DNA of 8,185 bases from Pseudomonadota bacterium (GTDB taxonomy: Bacteria; Pseudomonadota; Alphaproteobacteria; Rhizobiales; Beijerinckiaceae), in NCBI GenBank assembly GCA_021812505.1, contig JAKANG010000038.1, positions 1-8,185 of the forward strand, written 5' to 3'. The stretch's first letter is position 1; every line of letters begins with the position of its first letter. The position numbers and the translations under genes were made by a program. Under the pieces are notes generated by a model. It was not told the origin of the DNA. It saw only the letters and a program-made list of their open reading frames with translations, and made no database searches. Positions 5,753 to 8,185 of this stretch are shown here, one piece after another.

Positions 5753-7102
5753 ATGCGCAAACCGCCCGCCCATGCGCGCGATCTCGTGCGGCTGAGCGCG
5801 CGCGAGCGCGCGGCCTTTTTCGCGAAGCTCGACGCCGACGAACTGGAATCGCTGAAGACCCTGTGGCCGTTCTGGGCGCGCCCCGAGCAGATGGTTCCGC
5901 CGGGCGACTGGGTCTATTGGCTGCCGCTGGCCGGGCGCGGCTGGGGCAAGACTCGAACCGGGGCGGAGACTGTGCGCCATTGGGCGCGCAGCTTTCCCCT
6001 GGTCAATCTGATCGGCGCGACCGCCGATGATGTGCGCGACGTAATGGTTGAGGGCGAATCCGGCGTGCTGGCGGTGTGTCCGCGCGACGAACGCCCTCGC
6101 TACGTCGCGCACAGACGCCGGCTCGAATGGCCCAATGGCGCCAAAAGCCTGCTGTTTTCGGCCGAAGAGCCAGAGCGGCTGCGTGGCAAACAGCATATGA
6201 AGCTGTGGGCCGACGAACTCGCCGCCTGGAGGTACCCGGAGGCCTGGGATCAGGCGGTGTTCGGGTTGCGGCTTGGCGAGAAGCCGCAGGCGATCGTCAC
6301 CACGACGCCGCGCCCGACGAAATTGATGCGCGACCTGCTCGCCGATCCGCTGACATTTTCGACGCGACATTCGACTTTCGAAAATATTGGCAATCTGGCC
6401 GAGACTTTCCTCGATCGCGTGGTGCGCAAATATGAGGGGACGCGATTGGGCAGGCAGGAATTGCACGCCCATATGCTACTCGACGTTCCCGGCGCCCTGT
6501 GGTCGCGCGAGCAGATCGAGGCGGCGCATGTCGGCAAGGATGAGACGCCAAAACTCGGGCGCATCGTCGTCGCCATCGACCCGCCGGCGACTTCCGGGGA
6601 AAAGGCCGATGAATGCGGCATGATCGTCGCCGGACTCGCGCCTGACCGAATGGTTTTTGTGCTCGCCGATCTGTCGCGCCAGGGCGAGACGCCGCTCGGC
6701 TGGGCGGGGCGGGCGGTCGCGGCTTTGCGCGATTTCAGCGCCGACTGCATCGTCGCCGAGGTGAACAACGGCGGCGAGATGATCGAGACTTTGATCCGTC
6801 AGGTGGACGCCAATGTCGCCTTTCGCGCGGTGCGCGCGAGCCGGGGGAAATTCACCCGCGCCGAGCCGGTGGCCGCGCTTTATGAACAGGGCAGGGTGCG
6901 CCATTGCGGAACCTTCGCCCGGCTCGAAGACCAGATGTGCCTGATGACCCCGGATTTCGACCGGGCGCGCGCCGGTTTCTCTCCCGACCGGGTGGACGCG
7001 CTGGTCTGGGCGGTGTCGGCCCTGCTGTTTGAGCAGGAGCAGGGCGCATCGGTCTTCGAGTTTTATCGCAAAATGACGGCCGATCGTTCCGGGCGGGATT
7101 GA
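5753..7102 (+). CDS. Phage terminase large subunit (TerL), ATPase-nuclease packaging motor
   Basis: A 449-residue, apparently complete large terminase, which docks on the portal, pumps DNA into the prohead using ATP and cuts it. The N-terminal ATPase has a Walker A variant GRGWGKT (61-67), Walker B KLWADE (149-154, with D153/E154) and a coupling motif TTTPRPT (182-188). The C-terminal RNase H-like nuclease shows VVAIDPP (D275), CIVAEVNNGG (E335) and DRVDALVWA (D411/D414), so the acidic triad looks intact. The leader LSARERAAFFAKLDADELESL (about 14-34) and WPFWARPEQ resemble large terminases of alphaproteobacterial prophages and gene transfer agents. ATG 5753 has only a weak ribosome-binding signal, as expected if translation is coupled to the small terminase. 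The portal gene follows after 36 bases. Confidence 0.95.
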   Translation: MRKPPAHARDLVRLSARERAAFFAKLDADELESLKTLWPFWARPEQMVPPGDWVYWLPLAGRGWGKTRTGAETVRHWARSFPLVNLIGATADDVRDVMVEGESGVLAVCPRDERPRYVAHRRRLEWPNGAKSLLFSAEEPERLRGKQHMKLWADELAAWRYPEAWDQAVFGLRLGEKPQAIVTTTPRPTKLMRDLLADPLTFSTRHSTFENIGNLAETFLDRVVRKYEGTRLGRQELHAHMLLDVPGALWSREQIEAAHVGKDETPKLGRIVVAIDPPATSGEKADECGMIVAGLAPDRMVFVLADLSRQGETPLGWAGRAVAALRDFSADCIVAEVNNGGEMIETLIRQVDANVAFRAVRASRGKFTRAEPVAALYEQGRVRHCGTFARLEDQMCLMTPDFDRARAGFSPDRVDALVWAVSALLFEQEQGASVFEFYRKMTADRSGRD

Positions 7103-7138
7103 TCCCGGCCGCGCCACGAGCATTCATTGGAGTTTCTT

Positions 7139-8185
7139 ATGACCGAACGCGGCGCGGGCTTGCCTCGCTGGTCTCTTTCGCCTGTCGAAATTTTTTCCGC
7201 GCGCAATGGCGAAGACGCGGGCGCAGCCGACTGGTTCGGGCCGTCTTCACCACAAGGGCCGAGTGCGCCGGCCGATGTCGCCGGGCGGCAGTGGGATTTT
7301 CCTTCGGGCTACAATCTCAATGTCGCGGCGCGGGCCTATGAGGCCTTCTCCTTCGCCGATCTGCGGGCGCTGGCCGAGGCCTATGATCTGCTGCGGCTGG
7401 TGATCGAGACGCGCAAGGATCAGATCGAGCGGCTGACCTGGACGATTCGCCCGAAGTCGGGCCGGAGCGTCGAGTCCGCGCAAATTGCGCGGGTCGAGAA
7501 ATTTTTTGCCAGTCCCGACGGCGTCCATGATTTTTCCGCCTGGATGCGGATGATTCTTGAAGATCTGTTCGTCATCGACGCGCCGGCTCTGTGGTGCGAG
7601 CGCGACCGCTCCGGCGCTTTGATCGCGCTTCATCCGCTCGACGGCGCGACAATAAAACCGGTGCTCGACGCCTGGGGCCGCACGCCGCGGCCTTTTGTCC
7701 AGAACGGCAAGCTGGTTTATCCGGTTGCTTTTCAGCAGATCCTCAAAGGCCTGCCGGCGATCGATTATTCCGTGCGCGATCTGCTTTATCGTCCGCGCAA
7801 TGTCCGCGCCCATCGCGCCTATGGCTTTTCGCCGGTCGAGCAGGTTATGACGACGGTCAATATCGGGCTGAAACGGCAATTGAGCCAGCTCTCCTATTAC
7901 AGCGAAGGCAATATTCCCGAGAGCCTGATCGGGGTGCCGGACGTCTGGACGCCGGACCAGATCAAGAATTTCCAGGATTATTGGGACCTTTATTTCACCG
8001 GCGACCAGGCGCGGCGCCGGCGCGCCAAATTCGTGCCCGGCGGGGTAGCGAAAACCTTTATTCAGACCAAAGAGCCGGAGCTGAAAAACGCCTTCGACGA
8101 ATGGCTGGCGCGAGTGGTCTGTTTCGCCTTCTCGATTTCGCCGCAGCCCTTCGTCAACCAGATGAATCGCGCGACCAGCGAGACA
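7139..8185 (+). CDS. Phage portal protein (3' end beyond window)
   Basis: The frame opens at ATG 7139 and runs without a stop for 349 codons to the window edge, so the C-terminus is missing. GGAG (7129-7132) lies 6 bases before the start. Portal proteins form the dodecameric ring at a capsid vertex through which the terminase pumps DNA. Recognisable segments are RAYEAFSFADLRALAEAYDLLRL near 65, the following VIETRKDQIERLTWTI, then the LSYYSEGNIPESLIGVPDVW stretch, FQDYWDLYFTGDQARRRRAKFVPGG, and FDEWLARVVCFAFSISPQPF near the edge. These are typical of portals from prophages of proteobacteria. Its place directly after the large terminase fits the usual packaging order, and a head protease/scaffold and major capsid gene are expected just beyond the window. 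Confidence 0.92.
   Translation, partial: MTERGAGLPRWSLSPVEIFSARNGEDAGAADWFGPSSPQGPSAPADVAGRQWDFPSGYNLNVAARAYEAFSFADLRALAEAYDLLRLVIETRKDQIERLTWTIRPKSGRSVESAQIARVEKFFASPDGVHDFSAWMRMILEDLFVIDAPALWCERDRSGALIALHPLDGATIKPVLDAWGRTPRPFVQNGKLVYPVAFQQILKGLPAIDYSVRDLLYRPRNVRAHRAYGFSPVEQVMTTVNIGLKRQLSQLSYYSEGNIPESLIGVPDVWTPDQIKNFQDYWDLYFTGDQARRRRAKFVPGGVAKTFIQTKEPELKNAFDEWLARVVCFAFSISPQPFVNQMNRATSET

Overview
The window looks like a chromosomal segment of a high-GC alphaproteobacterium, most likely in the order Hyphomicrobiales. This rests on codon use, a PPDK–YjbQ–MeaB backbone and phage proteins of a type I associate with that group. No rRNA or other species marker is present, so the genus is left open. 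No CRISPR array, tRNA or insertion sequence was seen.

Bases 1-2945 are ordinary host genes on the + strand: the C-terminal half of pyruvate phosphate dikinase (cut by the left edge), a YjbQ/UPF0047 protein, and a short MeaB/ArgK-type G-protein chaperone. At 2942-2945 the stop codon of meaB overlaps, tail to tail, the stop codon of a leftward gene. Phage-type genes begin there, with no integrase, tRNA or visible att repeat at the junction.

Bases 2942-8185 are one end of a compact prophage or gene-transfer-agent-like element. A leftward pair encodes a RusA-like protein whose expected catalytic acids are missing, followed by an unrecognised 228-residue protein. Divergent from them is an S24-peptidase (CI/LexA-like) repressor with an intact Ser/Lys dyad. 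Directly after the repressor comes a rightward packaging operon: small terminase, large terminase and portal protein, the last cut by the right edge. No replication, excision or lysis gene lies between repressor and terminase.

The two intergenic gaps around the repressor are dense with control signals. A palindrome of the form TGGGA-N4-TCCCA occurs on both sides of the repressor gene. One copy abuts the -35 box of a leftward promoter and one covers the repressor's own start. A perfect copy and half-sites lie upstream of a rightward promoter for the packaging genes. Within about 50 bases that promoter runs into a strong intrinsic terminator lying before the small terminase. This resembles the lambda pR'-tR' arrangement, so I propose that packaging genes are controlled by repressor release and by terminator read-through, possibly by an antiterminator. 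The sequence elements are directly visible; the regulatory model is inference.
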